Of a stretch of 64,000 nt of DNA, positions 54,913 to 62,979 are shown in pieces. Position 1 is the stretch's first letter. Each line of letters starts with the position of its first letter. Source of the DNA: Massilia atriviolacea (GTDB lineage: Bacteria; Pseudomonadota; Gammaproteobacteria; Burkholderiales; Burkholderiaceae_D); assembly GCF_003953935.1 (NCBI RefSeq), contig NZ_RXLQ01000015.1:62001-126000 (forward strand), read 5' to 3'. Under the pieces are notes generated by a model. The model saw only the letters and a list, made by a program, of their open reading frames with translations. It made no database searches and had not been told where the DNA came from. The position numbers and the translations under genes are program-made.

Positions 54913-55454
54913 GGAAAAACATCCGACTGCGCCAGCAGCGCACCCTTGCTGTCTTTACCCGAGAGCATCGGCACGCCGGACAAAGGCCATTCGATGCCGA
55001 TATCCGGATCATTCCATAAAATCACCCGTTCCAGCTCCGGCGCCCAATAATCGGTGGTCTTGTACTGGACTTCGGCGCTATCGCTGGTGACCATGAAACC
55101 GTGCGCAAAGCCGGGCGGCACCCACAGCTGACGCTGGTTTTCGGCCGATAAATCCAATCCGATCCAGCGCCCGAAAAAGGCCGACGATTTGCGCAAATCG
55201 ACCACCACGTCGTACACCGAACCGGCGCTCACACGCACCAGTTTTCCCTGCGGCTGGCTGATCTGATAATGCAGTCCGCGCAACACGTTCCTGGCGGATT
55301 TGGAATGGTTATCCTGGACAAAATGGACCGATACCCCGGTCAGCTGCTCGAATTTTCGCTCGTTAAAACTTTCAAAGAAAAAACCCCGGTCGTCGCCGAA
55401 TACGCGCGGCTCCAGGATCAGCACTTCGGGGATGGCGGTGGGCGTGACTTTCAT
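54909..55454 (-). CDS. rfbC: dTDP-4-dehydrorhamnose 3,5-epimerase
   Basis: RfbC epimerises dTDP-4-dehydro-6-deoxyglucose at C3 and C5. The 181-residue cupin protein has RVFGDDRGFFFESFNERKF, VQDNHSKSARNVLRGLHYQ (catalytic His), VVDLRKSS and WVPPGFAHGFMV. AGGA stands before the ATG at 55454. It is the first gene of the rfbC-rfbD pair. Confidence 0.97.
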   Translation of the reverse strand: MKVTPTAIPEVLILEPRVFGDDRGFFFESFNERKFEQLTGVSVHFVQDNHSKSARNVLRGLHYQISQPQGKLVRVSAGSVYDVVVDLRKSSAFFGRWIGLDLSAENQRQLWVPPGFAHGFMVTSDSAEVQYKTTDYWAPELERVILWNDPDIGIEWPLSGVPMLSGKDSKGALLAQSDVFP

Positions 55455-55687
55455 CAGAAAATCCTATCATTTGAAATAGCAGCAAATACTGCCGGCAAGC
55501 ATTAACTCTGATCGGCAGGGCCGGCGCGCGCGGGCGATCGGCGCGGGGGCGCGGACACCGGGCACAGTCCGGATAGCGCGGCGCCGGATAAACCGGCAGC
55601 ACTGCCGACAAAAATCATTTACTATCCGCGCAAGCCGGAAATTGGAAACTCCGATTTTATGTGAAACCCGCCAGGACTGGAATTGAA

Positions 55688-56533
55688 TTGTTAAGAACCT
55701 ATGTGATCGGCGATCTGCAAGGATGTGCCCGCGAAACCGCCGCCCTGCTCGACCGTATCGATGACGATGCGGGCGGCCGCGCGCGCGTGCTGTTCGTCGG
55801 GGATTTGATCAACCGCGGCCCGGACTCGCTCGAGGCCCTGCGCCGGGTGGCGGCGCTGGCCGATGGCGGCGGCGGCGACGCCCTGCTCGGCAACCACGAC
55901 CTGCACCTGCTGGCGGTGGCGGTGGGCGCGCAGAAGATGGCCAGGTCCGACACGCTCGACGCCATCCTCGCCGCGCCCGGGCGCGATAAGCTGATCGACT
56001 GGCTGCGCCATCGCCCGCTGGCGATGATGGCCGAAGGCCACCTGCTGGTGCACGCCGGCGTGGCGCCGCAGTGGGATGCGGCGCAGGCCATGGCGCTGGC
56101 AGCGGAAGTCGAAGCGGTGCTGCGCGGGCCGGGCTGGATCGATTTTTTGCGCCAGATGTACGGCAACGAGCCGGCGCGCTGGGACGACAAGCTGACCGGC
56201 ATCGCGCGCCTGCGCTGCATCGTCAACGCCTTTACGCGCATGCGCCTGTGCGCGCCCGACGGCACCATGGACTTCAAGGAAAAGGAAAGCGCGGGCGCGC
56301 CGCCCGGATCGGACCTGCTGCCCTGGTTCGACCTGCCGGGCCGCCGCAGCGCCGGCACCACCGTGGTGTTCGGCCACTGGTCGGCCCTGGGCCTGCTGCT
56401 GCGCGAGGACGTGGTCGGCCTGGACAGCGGTTGCGTATGGGGCGGCAAACTGAGCGCGCTGTGCCTGAACGACCGCAGCCTGCTGCAGGTCGACTGCCCC
56501 GAGTACAAGGCACCCGGCAAGCCGCAAGTCTAG
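55688..56533 (+). CDS. apaH: Ap4A hydrolase ApaH, TTG start
   Basis: ApaH cleaves diadenosine tetraphosphate into two ADP and also removes Np4 caps from RNA. The phosphoesterase motifs are VIGDLQGC, FVGDLINRGPDS, LGNHDLHLLAV, VHAGVAPQW and VFGHWSALG. Starting from TTG at 55688 gives 281 residues and the N-terminus MLRTYVIGD, matching the usual length of about 280; GTG at 55661 would add nine residues. It is convergent with the second acyltransferase gene and overlaps it by 4 bases. Confidence 0.94.
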   Translation: MLRTYVIGDLQGCARETAALLDRIDDDAGGRARVLFVGDLINRGPDSLEALRRVAALADGGGGDALLGNHDLHLLAVAVGAQKMARSDTLDAILAAPGRDKLIDWLRHRPLAMMAEGHLLVHAGVAPQWDAAQAMALAAEVEAVLRGPGWIDFLRQMYGNEPARWDDKLTGIARLRCIVNAFTRMRLCAPDGTMDFKEKESAGAPPGSDLLPWFDLPGRRSAGTTVVFGHWSALGLLLREDVVGLDSGCVWGGKLSALCLNDRSLLQVDCPEYKAPGKPQV

Positions 56534-57279
56534 CGGCCGACGATTTCCTGGGACAGCATCGCGCCCACCGAGGCATGGGCGGCGGCGCACACGTCGCGCC
56601 GATGCGCGCCGGCGGCATTAATCGGCTGGGAACACACCACTCGCGCGAATATGGGGGGGCCGGACAGGATCGTTACCATGCTCTGGGCGAAGGTCATCTC
56701 GCCGATGAATTCGATGGATGGGTGCAGCGATTGATGTGTGCCGTCCATATAGCACAGCGCATACGGCTGCACCATCACGCCGGCATCGACCGCCGCTTCG
56801 AACAGGTTGGCGTGGAAGGGCAGCAGGCCGCCCTGCGAACCGGTGGTCCCTTCCGGGAAGAAGGCGACCCGCTCGCCCTGCTGCAGCTTGAGCACCAGCC
56901 CCTTGAAAATCTGGCGCAGGTCGCGCCGGTTGCCGCGCGCGAGGAACACCGTGCCGCCCTTGTCGGCCAGCCAGCCGAGCAGCGGCCACTCGCGGATCTC
57001 GGACTTGGCCACAAAGCGGCACGGGTACAGCGCGTTGATGACAAAAATATCGAGCCACGAGACGTGGTTGGCCACCACCATCGCGTGCGCCAGCGCGGGC
57101 GCGCCGGCCGGCGGCTCCACGGTCACGCCGCAGATCTTCACCAGCCGCCGCGACCAGCCCTGCACCACGCGGTCGCGCAGCCTGTGGCTGGCCCACGGGA
57201 ACACGAATGCGCACGCGGACAAGCCGGTCAACAGGTGGAGAAACACGCGGCACAGCCGGAAATAGAGCTTGATCTTCAA
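56530..57279 (-). CDS. 1-acylglycerol-3-phosphate acyltransferase (second PlsC-like)
   Basis: A 249-residue acyltransferase. Hydrophobic N-terminus (about 5-30), motif I NHVSWLDIF (intact NHxxxxD), motif II FLARGNRRD and motif III FPEGTTGSQGG. It differs from the first copy at 46166, which has a changed motif I. It lies downstream of pyrX in the same direction after 57 bases containing a strong hairpin, and may be expressed separately. Confidence 0.93.
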   Translation of the reverse strand: MKIKLYFRLCRVFLHLLTGLSACAFVFPWASHRLRDRVVQGWSRRLVKICGVTVEPPAGAPALAHAMVVANHVSWLDIFVINALYPCRFVAKSEIREWPLLGWLADKGGTVFLARGNRRDLRQIFKGLVLKLQQGERVAFFPEGTTGSQGGLLPFHANLFEAAVDAGVMVQPYALCYMDGTHQSLHPSIEFIGEMTFAQSMVTILSGPPIFARVVCSQPINAAGAHRRDVCAAAHASVGAMLSQEIVGR

Positions 57280-57305
57280 ATGACACCAAAGGAACGGGGG
57301 AAGCC

Positions 57306-57326
57306 GGCGCGCGCACAGCGCGCGCC
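57306..57326 (-). terminator. GC-only hairpin between pyrX and plsC
   Basis: ggcgcgcgc and gcgcgcgcc are perfect 9-base complements around a three-base loop, 10 bases after the pyrX stop. There is no T run, so it may only partly stop transcription into the acyltransferase gene. Confidence 0.5.
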
Positions 57327-57336
57327 ACCGACCATC

Positions 57337-58653
57337 TTAACGCTGAAACGCGATGCGTCCGCCCACGATGGTTGCCTTGACCTGGCCTGCCAGCTCGTAG
57401 CCGAGGAACGGCGTGTGCTTGCCCTGGCTGGCCAGCGCCGACGCCTCGACCGTCCAGCGCGCGGCCGGATCGAATACCACCACGTCGGCGCAAGCGCCAG
57501 GCGCCAGCTGGCCCGCTTTCAGGCCGGCGATGCGCGCCGCGTCGACGGTGATCTTGGCGATGGCGCGCGCCAGCGGCGTGGCCGAACCGGCAGCGGCATG
57601 CTGCATGCCGGCGTAATCGTCGGCCCACTTGATCGCCAGCGACAACAGCAGTTCCAGCCCGGTGGCGCCGGGCGAGGCTTCGCCGAAGGGCAGCAGCTTC
57701 TCGTCGTCGTCGACCGGGGTGTGGTCCGAGCAGATCGCGTCGATGGTGCCGTCGTACAGGCCGGCGCGGATCGCATCGCGGTCGCGCTGGCTGCGGAACG
57801 GCGGCGTGACGCGCGCGTTCGAATCGAAAAAGCCGATGTCGGCGTCGGTCATGTGCACATGGTGCACCGCCACGTCGCAGGTGACCGGCAAGCCTTCCTT
57901 CTTGGCCGCCTTGACCAGCTCCAGGCCGGCGGCGGACGACATGCGGCACAGGTGCACGCGCGCGCCGGTGGCGCGCGCCAGTTCGAACACGGTGTGCAGG
58001 GCGATCGTCTCGGACATGACCGGCACCCCGGCCAGGCCCAGGCGCGAGGCCAGCGGCCCGCTGTGGGCAATGCCGCCGCGCCCGATGTGCGCATCCTGCG
58101 GACGCACCCACACGGTAAAGCCGAAGGTTTTCGCGTACTGCATGGCGCGCAGCAGGACGGTGGTGTCTTCGATCACTTCCTCGGCCTGCGAAAAGCCGAT
58201 GCAGCCCGCTTCCGTCAGCTCCATCATCTCGGTCAGCGACTTGCCCTTCAGGCCCATGGTCAGCGCGCCCAGCGGATGCACATTGGCCTGCTGCAGCTTG
58301 TTGGCGCGGTGCTTGAGCATTTCGACCAGGCCCGGTTCGTCCAGTACCGGGTCGGTGTCGGGCGGACAAATCAGGCTGGTCACGCCGCCCTGCATCGCCG
58401 CCTGCATCTCGGACTTGAGGGTGGCCTTGTATTCGTAGCCCGGCTCGCGCAGGCGCGCCGACAGGTCGACCAGGCCGGGAGCGACCACCAGGCCGGTGGC
58501 GTCGATGCTGCCGCCGGCGTTGAAACCGGCCGGCGCCGTGCCGATGGAGGCGACCTTGCCGTCCACGATGTACAGATCGGTGACGGCGTCGATGCCGTTG
58601 GCCGGGTCGATCAGGCGCCCGTTCTTGATATGAAGATGCTTGTTCACGTTCAC
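57337..58653 (-). CDS. pyrX: Non-catalytic dihydroorotase-like subunit (PyrX/PyrC')
   Basis: A 438-residue amidohydrolase-fold protein encoded directly behind pyrB. The HxH metal motif of active dihydroorotases (normally DLHVHLREPG) reads [10 protein letters not shown] here: Ser65 and Arg67 replace both histidines. Such proteins are known from Pseudomonas and related bacteria as structural partners of aspartate transcarbamoylase. Some later landmarks remain ([14 protein letters not shown]). An active PyrC must be encoded elsewhere. It overlaps pyrB by 4 bases. Confidence 0.92.
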   Translation of the reverse strand: MNVNKHLHIKNGRLIDPANGIDAVTDLYIVDGKVASIGTAPAGFNAGGSIDATGLVVAPGLVDLSARLREPGYEYKATLKSEMQAAMQGGVTSLICPPDTDPVLDEPGLVEMLKHRANKLQQANVHPLGALTMGLKGKSLTEMMELTEAGCIGFSQAEEVIEDTTVLLRAMQYAKTFGFTVWVRPQDAHIGRGGIAHSGPLASRLGLAGVPVMSETIALHTVFELARATGARVHLCRMSSAAGLELVKAAKKEGLPVTCDVAVHHVHMTDADIGFFDSNARVTPPFRSQRDRDAIRAGLYDGTIDAICSDHTPVDDDEKLLPFGEASPGATGLELLLSLAIKWADDYAGMQHAAAGSATPLARAIAKITVDAARIAGLKAGQLAPGACADVVVFDPAARWTVEASALASQGKHTPFLGYELAGQVKATIVGGRIAFQR

Positions 58654-59615
58654 CCTTGCGCTCCTGCCAGAATACTCATTACCGCCATGCGTACCGCGAT
58701 CCCGAATGTCACCTGCGGCAAAATCACCGCCTGCGTGCCGTCGGCCACGGCCGAATCGATTTCCACGCCACGGTTCATCGGGCCCGGATGCATGACGATC
58801 GCATCGGGCCGGGCCAGCGCCAGGCGCTCCGGGGTCAGGCCGTAACTCTTGAAATACTCCTGCGCCGAGGGCAGCAAGGCGCCGCTCATGCGCTCGTTCT
58901 GCAGGCGCAGCATGATGATGACGTCGACGTCCTTCAAGCCTTCGTCCATGTTGGTGAAGACGCGCACGCCCATCTGTTCCAGTCCGCCCGGCAGCAGCGT
59001 GTGCGGGCCGATGGCGCGCACTTCCGGCACGCCCAGGGTGGTCAGCGCGTGGATGTCGGAACGCGCCACCCGGCTGTGCAGGATGTCGCCGACGATCGCC
59101 ACGCGCAGCTTGGTGAAGTCCTTCTTGTAGTGGCGGATGGTGTACATGTCGAGCAGGCCCTGGGTCGGGTGCGCGTGGCGGCCGTCGCCCGCGTTGACCA
59201 CGTGGACGTGCGACTGCCTGGTGTCGATCAGGTGCTTGGCGATCAGGTAGGGCGCGCCCGACTGCGAATGGCGCACCACGAACATGTCGGCGTGCATGGC
59301 CGACAGGTTGTCGATGGTGTCGAGCAGCGACTCGCCCTTGCTGGCCGAGGAAGCCTGGATGTTCAGGTTGATCACGTCGGCCGAGAGGCGCTTGGAGGCG
59401 ATCTCGAAGGTGGTGCGGGTGCGCGTGGAGTTTTCGAAGAAGAGGTTGAACACGCTCTTGCCGCGCATGAGCGGCACCTTCTTGACTTCGCGGTCCGAGA
59501 TGCCGACGAAGCTCGACGCGGTGTCGAGGATATGATTGACGATAGCCTTCGGCAGCCCTTCGATGCTTAACAGGTGCTGCAGTTCGCCATTTTTATTCAG
59601 TTGCGGATTAAGCAT
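58650..59615 (-). CDS. pyrB: Aspartate carbamoyltransferase catalytic subunit
   Basis: PyrB joins carbamoyl phosphate and aspartate in pyrimidine synthesis. The 321 residues carry the carbamoyl-phosphate motif [25 protein letters not shown]-like ([11 protein letters not shown]), [17 protein letters not shown] and [14 protein letters not shown]. It overlaps pyrR by 8 bases and pyrX by 4; the product probably assembles with PyrX as a dodecamer, as in the class A enzymes. Confidence 0.97.
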   Translation of the reverse strand: MLNPQLNKNGELQHLLSIEGLPKAIVNHILDTASSFVGISDREVKKVPLMRGKSVFNLFFENSTRTRTTFEIASKRLSADVINLNIQASSASKGESLLDTIDNLSAMHADMFVVRHSQSGAPYLIAKHLIDTRQSHVHVVNAGDGRHAHPTQGLLDMYTIRHYKKDFTKLRVAIVGDILHSRVARSDIHALTTLGVPEVRAIGPHTLLPGGLEQMGVRVFTNMDEGLKDVDVIIMLRLQNERMSGALLPSAQEYFKSYGLTPERLALARPDAIVMHPGPMNRGVEIDSAVADGTQAVILPQVTFGIAVRMAVMSILAGAQG

Positions 59616-60126
59616 GGTCTTCTTCTATGGTGAGCGAAAATTGCCCGTCGCCGGCACGCGCCAGCACAAGCGACTGATTGGCGTCCAGCGCGACCGAGGT
59701 GGCGACGAAATCGGCCGCCACCGGCAGTTCGCGTCCGCCGCGGTCGGCCAGCGCCGCCAGCATGATGCGCGCCGGACGGCCATAATCGAACAGCACGTTG
59801 ATCGCCGCGCGCGTGGTGCGCCCGGTGTACAGCACATCGTCCACCAGCACGATGTGGGCGCGGTCGACGTTGAACAGGATGTGGGTCGGCTTGACGTCCG
59901 GATGCAGGCCCTTTTTGGCGAAGTCGTCGCGGTAGAACGAGACGTCGATGAAGCCCAGGCGGTCCTTGAGGCCCAGGTCCGCCGCGAGGCGTTCGGCCAG
60001 CCAGGCGCCGCCCGAATGGATGCCGATGATGGCCGCGTCCTGCACTGCGTGCAAGCCGTCCTTCACCTGGCCGAGCAGCGTCTGGTACAGCGCCTCGGCG
60101 TCGAACTGCTTAGTTGTTGTTGGCAT
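59608..60126 (-). CDS. pyrR: Pyrimidine operon regulator / uracil phosphoribosyltransferase PyrR
   Basis: A 172-residue type I phosphoribosyltransferase. The PRPP loop is [17 protein letters not shown] and [16 protein letters not shown] and FYRDDF are typical of PyrR. In proteobacteria an attenuation role is unproven. The ATG at 60126 ([13 protein letters not shown]) was preferred to a TTG three codons earlier. It overlaps the end of ruvX by 17 bases. Confidence 0.93.
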   Translation of the reverse strand: MPTTTKQFDAEALYQTLLGQVKDGLHAVQDAAIIGIHSGGAWLAERLAADLGLKDRLGFIDVSFYRDDFAKKGLHPDVKPTHILFNVDRAHIVLVDDVLYTGRTTRAAINVLFDYGRPARIMLAALADRGGRELPVAADFVATSVALDANQSLVLARAGDGQFSLTIEEDHA

Positions 60127-60544
60127 GGTCGTCAAAGTATTGTTGCAAAATGATGGACGCGGCCTGGTCGTCGACGATCTGGCCGCGTTTGGCGTGGATC
60201 ACGGCCGACGAATAGCGTTCGTCGACCAGCGTGACCGGCAGGTTGAAGCGGCCGTGCAGTTGATTGGCGAAGCGGCGGCAGCGCAGGGTCATCTCGTGTT
60301 CGGTGCCGTCCGGATGGCGCGGTTCGCCCACCACCAGGCGGGCCGGCGACCAGGCGGCGATCAGCTCGCCGATCTGCTTGAAGCGGGCCGCGTTGTCGAT
60401 GGCCTTGACCACCGCGAGCGGCTGCGCCTGGCCGGTCAGGGTATTGCCCATGGCGATGCCGATGCGCTTGATGCCAAAATCGAAGCCGAGTACGAGTTCA
60501 ATCACCGCTTCAGCCACGCGCGCGGTCCTTGCAGTGCCGCTCAC
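60110..60544 (-). CDS. ruvX: RuvX/YqgF, pre-16S rRNA nuclease family
   Basis: A 144-residue RNase H-fold nuclease of the YqgF family, implicated in trimming the 5' end of 16S rRNA. Motifs: LGFDFGIKRIGIAMGN (first Asp), LVVGEPRHPDG, VTLVDERYSS and HAKRGQIVDDQAAS. It overlaps yqgE by 4 bases and pyrR by 17. Confidence 0.95.
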   Translation of the reverse strand: MSGTARTARVAEAVIELVLGFDFGIKRIGIAMGNTLTGQAQPLAVVKAIDNAARFKQIGELIAAWSPARLVVGEPRHPDGTEHEMTLRCRRFANQLHGRFNLPVTLVDERYSSAVIHAKRGQIVDDQAASIILQQYFDDHANNN

Positions 60545-61203
60545 GCATGGCCGGCCTCGGAAGCGAGCATCATCGGGTCGATGCCGAGCAGTTTGATGGC
60601 GGCGTTGTAGCGTTCTTCGATCGGCAGGTCGAACAGCACGCGCGCGTCGGCGCCCACCGTCAGCCAGCCGTTGCGGCCGATTTCATCTTCCAGCTGGCCG
60701 GGGCTCCAGCCGGCGTAGCCGATCGACACCAGCAGCCGTTGCGGGCCGTCGCCATTGGCCACGGCTTCGAGCACGTCGATCGAGGTGGTGAAGGCCACGT
60801 CCTCGGTCACGGTCAGCGAGGACGAATAGCGCGCGCCGGGCGTGTGCAGCACGAAGCCGCGGTCGTCCTGGACCGGGCCGCCGAACATGATCGGTTCGTT
60901 GACGACGGCCGTGCGCAAGCCGTCGGCCAGCTTGAGGTCGATCCGTTCGAACAGCACTTCCATGGTCATGTCGGTCGGCTTGTTGATGACGACGCCGAGC
61001 ACGCCTTTGTCGTTGTGCTCGCAGATGTAGACCACGGTGCCGCCGAAGATCGGGTCTTGCATCGAGGGCATCGCTATCAAGAAATGATTTGCCAGATTCA
61101 AGGTCGATGCCGATGCCATGGCATTGCCCCCGTCGGGACGAGCATCGTCGTCCTGCGACATGCCGGGCACGGGCAGAGTTTTGTCGATTTTGCTTTTCTT
61201 CAT
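60541..61203 (-). CDS. yqgE: YqgE/AlgH (DUF179) protein
   Basis: A 220-residue protein of the YqgE/AlgH family, function unknown. The start of the domain is LANHFLIAMPSMQDPIFGGTVVYICEHNDKGVLGVVINKPTD, with MFGGPVQDDRGFVLH and IGYAGWSPGQLEDEI further on. The first ~36 residues are charged and not part of the domain. The ATG at 61203 was chosen; a GTG at 61212 is possible. First gene of the yqgE-ruvX-pyrR-pyrB-pyrX run. Confidence 0.94.
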   Translation of the reverse strand: MKKSKIDKTLPVPGMSQDDDARPDGGNAMASASTLNLANHFLIAMPSMQDPIFGGTVVYICEHNDKGVLGVVINKPTDMTMEVLFERIDLKLADGLRTAVVNEPIMFGGPVQDDRGFVLHTPGARYSSSLTVTEDVAFTTSIDVLEAVANGDGPQRLLVSIGYAGWSPGQLEDEIGRNGWLTVGADARVLFDLPIEERYNAAIKLLGIDPMMLASEAGHA

Positions 61204-61396
61204 ATGCGTCACTCTCTCTGCTCGCTCTCTGATATGTCACTTTACTGCTAGTATCCGGGCTTGCCATCGATGGTTTTTTCGATAGTTTACACTGATTTAC
61301 GGCCGCCACCATGGGAAGCGCCATCATGCGCGCAGCCAAGCGCGATGGTAGCCGATAATCGGCCCACCTTACTTGATACCGAACACCATCAATACT

Positions 61397-62845
61397 ATGA
61401 GTAAATCGCTCGTCTGGTTTCGCCGCGACTTGCGCGCCTTCGATCATGCGGCGCTGCATCATGCGCTAACATCGTCGAATAGCGTCTATTGCGCATTCAT
61501 TTACGATAACACAATCCTCGACAGTTTACCGCGCGCCGACCGCCGCGTGGAATTCATCCACGCCAGCCTGGCCGAACTCGATGCGGAATTGCGTCAGATG
61601 GGCGCTTGCCTGATCGTGCGCCATGCCGATCCGGTGGAGGCAATTCCAACACTCGCCGCAGAATTAGGCGTCGACACGGTCTTCGTCAACGGCGACTACG
61701 AGCCGCAGGCGATCGCGCGCGATGCGGCGGTGGCCGCGCGCCTGGAGGCCGACGGCCGGCGCCTGCGCAGCTACAAGGACCAGGTCATTTTCGAAAAAGA
61801 CGAGGTGCTGACCCTGGCGGGACAATACTTCTCGGTCTTCACGCCATACAAGAACGCCTGGCTCAAGCGCATGGCGGCCGAACCGGATTGCCTGGTGGCG
61901 TACGCGGTGGAGCCGCACGCGGCGCGCTTCGCGCCCCCTGGCGGCGACGAGCGCCTGCCGACCCTGGGCGAGATCGGTTTCGAGCCGACCAATCTGTCGG
62001 CCTTGTCGATCCCGACCGGCATGAGCGGCGCGGCGCAGCTGTTCGAGGACTTCATCGGCCGCATCGCCGACTACGGCGAGGCGCGCAATTACCCGGCGCT
62101 GAAGGGGCCGTCCTACCTGTCGATCCACCTGCGCTTCGGCACCCTGTCGCTGCGCCACCTGGTGCGCACGGTGACGCAGCTGATCGCGCGCGGGGCCGGC
62201 GGCGAAGGCGCGCCGGTGTGGCTGTCGGAACTGATCTGGCGCGATTTTTACGCGATGATCCTGTACCGCCATCCGCATGTGGTCGAGCGCGCGTTCAAGC
62301 CGGCTTACGACGCGATTGCGTTCGAGACCGGCCCCGAAGCCGACCAGCTGTTCGCCGCCTGGTGCGAAGGCCGCACCGGCTACCCGCTGGTCGACGCTGC
62401 CATGGCGCAGTTGAACCAGACCGGCTACATGCACAACCGGCTGCGCATGGTCACGGCCTGCTTCCTGATCAAGGACCTGGGGATCGACTGGCGCCGCGGC
62501 GAGGCGTATTTTGCGCTGCACCTGAACGACTTCGACCTGTCGTCGAATAACGGCGGCTGGCAATGGGCCTCCTCGTCCGGCTGCGACGCCCAGCCCTACT
62601 TCAGGATCTTCAATCCGGTCACGCAGTCGGAAAAGTTCGACGCCAAGGGGAAGTTCATCCGGCGCTACCTGCCGCAGCTCGATGGCTTGTCGGACAAGGA
62701 AATCCACGCGCCGTGGACCGTGCCGCCGATGGTGCTGGCGCAAAAGAAGATCGTGCTGGGGAAGGATTACCCGGCGCCGCTGGTCAGGCATGACGAGGCG
62801 CGGGCGAAGACGCTGGAACGGTATGCGGTGGTCAAGGCGGCTTGA
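61397..62845 (+). CDS. phrB: Deoxyribodipyrimidine photolyase
   Basis: A light-driven enzyme that splits cyclobutane pyrimidine dimers, with FAD and an antenna cofactor. The 482 residues start MSKSLVWFRRDLRAFDHAAL. The FAD domain has GGEGAPVWLSELIWRDFY-type and GRTGYPLVDAAMAQLNQTGYMHNRLRMV, then the class I signature DFDLSSNNGGWQWASSSGCDAQPYFRIFNP. The ATG at 61397 starts at the conserved WFRRDLR. A dispersed palindrome and a minus-strand terminator follow. Confidence 0.96.
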   Translation: MSKSLVWFRRDLRAFDHAALHHALTSSNSVYCAFIYDNTILDSLPRADRRVEFIHASLAELDAELRQMGACLIVRHADPVEAIPTLAAELGVDTVFVNGDYEPQAIARDAAVAARLEADGRRLRSYKDQVIFEKDEVLTLAGQYFSVFTPYKNAWLKRMAAEPDCLVAYAVEPHAARFAPPGGDERLPTLGEIGFEPTNLSALSIPTGMSGAAQLFEDFIGRIADYGEARNYPALKGPSYLSIHLRFGTLSLRHLVRTVTQLIARGAGGEGAPVWLSELIWRDFYAMILYRHPHVVERAFKPAYDAIAFETGPEADQLFAAWCEGRTGYPLVDAAMAQLNQTGYMHNRLRMVTACFLIKDLGIDWRRGEAYFALHLNDFDLSSNNGGWQWASSSGCDAQPYFRIFNPVTQSEKFDAKGKFIRRYLPQLDGLSDKEIHAPWTVPPMVLAQKKIVLGKDYPAPLVRHDEARAKTLERYAVVKAA

Positions 62846-62877
62846 ACCCGGTGCGAACCTGAGAACCGCCCACACCC

Positions 62878-62906
62878 CGTCGTTCCAGCGCAGGCGGGAA
62901 CGACGG
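62878..62906. repeat. Dispersed palindrome, copy 2
   Basis: cgtcgttccagcgcaggcgg followed by gaacgacgg is a second copy of the element at 23991-24018, again just after a gene end and between convergent genes. Confidence 0.65.
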
Positions 62907-62924
62907 AGTTAAAGGTAGCAGAAA

Positions 62925-62961
62925 TAAAAAACGCCTTACCCGGTTTAACGGGAAGGCGTTC
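62925..62961 (-). terminator. Terminator of the CheA-type gene
   Basis: On the minus strand the stem aacgcctt...aaggcgtt is followed by a run of T (ttttttatttc), 19 bases after the stop of the CheA-like gene. Confidence 0.85.
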
Positions 62962-62979
62962 TTGTTTGTTGCCTCTCGC

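Noticed and set aside
57337-58653. Annotating this gene as active dihydroorotase PyrC
   Set aside because: Both histidines of the HxH metal site are replaced, and the gene follows pyrB as known non-catalytic partners do.
56071-58845. 924-codon plus-strand frame across apaH, plsC and pyrX
   Set aside because: It crosses three real genes in the wrong frame or strand and has the usual shadow composition.
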